Assembly: GCA_029261715.1 (NCBI GenBank) | Contig: JAJDAT010000001.1 | Location: 305,995 to 369,994, forward strand | Source: Nitrospinia bacterium | GTDB lineage: Bacteria; Nitrospinota; Nitrospinia; Nitrospinales; JAJDAT01 | Direction: 5' to 3' | Length of the DNA stretch: 64,000 nucleotides | Shown here: positions 63,755-64,000 of the stretch, piece by piece | Position numbering within the stretch: position 1 is the stretch's first letter | Layout: every line of letters starts with the position of its first letter | Notes under the pieces: model-generated | Told to the model about the DNA's origin: nothing | The model's input: only the letters and a program-made list of their open reading frames with translations | Database searches by the model: none | Made by a program: the position numbers and the translations under genes

Positions 63755-64000
63755 ATGAAATTTAGTCATACTTGTTCTTTACCGCCTGAACGCGTCAAAA
63801 GAACCGCAACTGTTTTTGGTACGATCTTGATTTTCATGCTGACTACCTTTTCCCTGGCGCACGCTTTTGATCCAAGCGATATCACAGGACTAAAAATGTG
63901 GCTTAAAACAGATGATATCACCGCTAACGACGGAGATTCAATCGCATCATGGGATGACAGTTCCGCGCAAAACAACGACGCTGATCAAAGCACAGCCGCG
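63755..64000 (+). CDS. secreted LamG-like protein, truncated by the window edge
   Basis: GGAGG lies ten bases before the ATG. The 82 visible residues comprise a signal peptide (TATVFGTILIFMLTTFSLAHA) and then FDPSDITGLKMWLKTDDITA and SIASWDDSSAQNNDADQ. This is the opening strand pattern of concanavalin/LamG domains found in large secreted proteins. It is the fifth gene of the array behind cobN; the rest is outside. Confidence 0.7.
   Translation, partial: MKFSHTCSLPPERVKRTATVFGTILIFMLTTFSLAHAFDPSDITGLKMWLKTDDITANDGDSIASWDDSSAQNNDADQSTAA

Noticed and set aside
49848..64000. Integron or prophage as the source of the cobN array
   Set aside because: No integrase, attC-like sites, or phage structural genes are visible; units are full genes with their own promoters and intrinsic terminators.

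Overview
The window is AT-rich bacterial chromosome from a diderm organism: it carries lipoproteins with clear lipoboxes, periplasmic c-type cytochromes, a ParDE module and cobalamin-controlled operons. The species cannot be named from the sequence. The mix of multi-haem cytochromes, corrin synthesis and large secreted beta-propeller proteins would fit an aquatic Nitrospinota- or deltaproteobacteria-like lineage, but that is a low-confidence guess. Many intergenic gaps hold one dispersed repeat family (a GTCAT-CCTGA...GAAGGATCTCG type sequence in both orientations).

Left part (1-19000). A truncated KAP-type P-loop NTPase, a small membrane protein and a 2051-residue lipoprotein are followed by a cobalamin riboswitch and a tightly packed corrin operon: cbiX, a cbiC-cbiD fusion, cbiL, cbiF, cbiG, cbiH and cobK. 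A pentapeptide-repeat membrane protein gene sits directly behind cobK, and behind that gene lies a second, diverged copy of the last 56 codons of cobK.

Middle (18700-41500). A response regulator, two histidine kinases and two related cytochrome c proteins form a signalling/electron-transfer cluster. A minus-strand group encodes AraC/GyrI, DUF1801, TfoX-N and truncated haemoglobin proteins. NfeD and an SPFH protein follow. Next is an unusual two-gene unit: a periplasmic type-I ligand-binding protein, overlapping by one base a four-helix membrane protein with a class-V-aminotransferase-like domain. YhaN/YhaO-type nuclease genes, ParDE between two near-identical terminator palindromes, and a three-gene operon of a GTPase with two small membrane proteins complete this part.

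Right part (41800-64000). A second cobalamin riboswitch, with the same promoter layout and almost the same terminator as the first, leads into a cobalt/nickel transporter, cbiE, cobO, a ChlI-ChlD-like chelatase subunit and cobN. Behind cobN is a serial array of genes for secreted proteins: two kelch-LamG proteins, a DUF11 lipoprotein, a third larger kelch protein and a truncated LamG-like gene. The units are separated by copies of one hairpin terminator followed by a copy of the 3' end of cobN (four extra copies, from intact to decayed). An IS5-type element has inserted in the first unit. The cobK and cobN cases are alike: in both, secreted or membrane cargo lies behind the last gene of a B12-riboswitch operon, followed by a displaced copy of that gene's 3' end. 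This repeated architecture is the most notable signal in the window.
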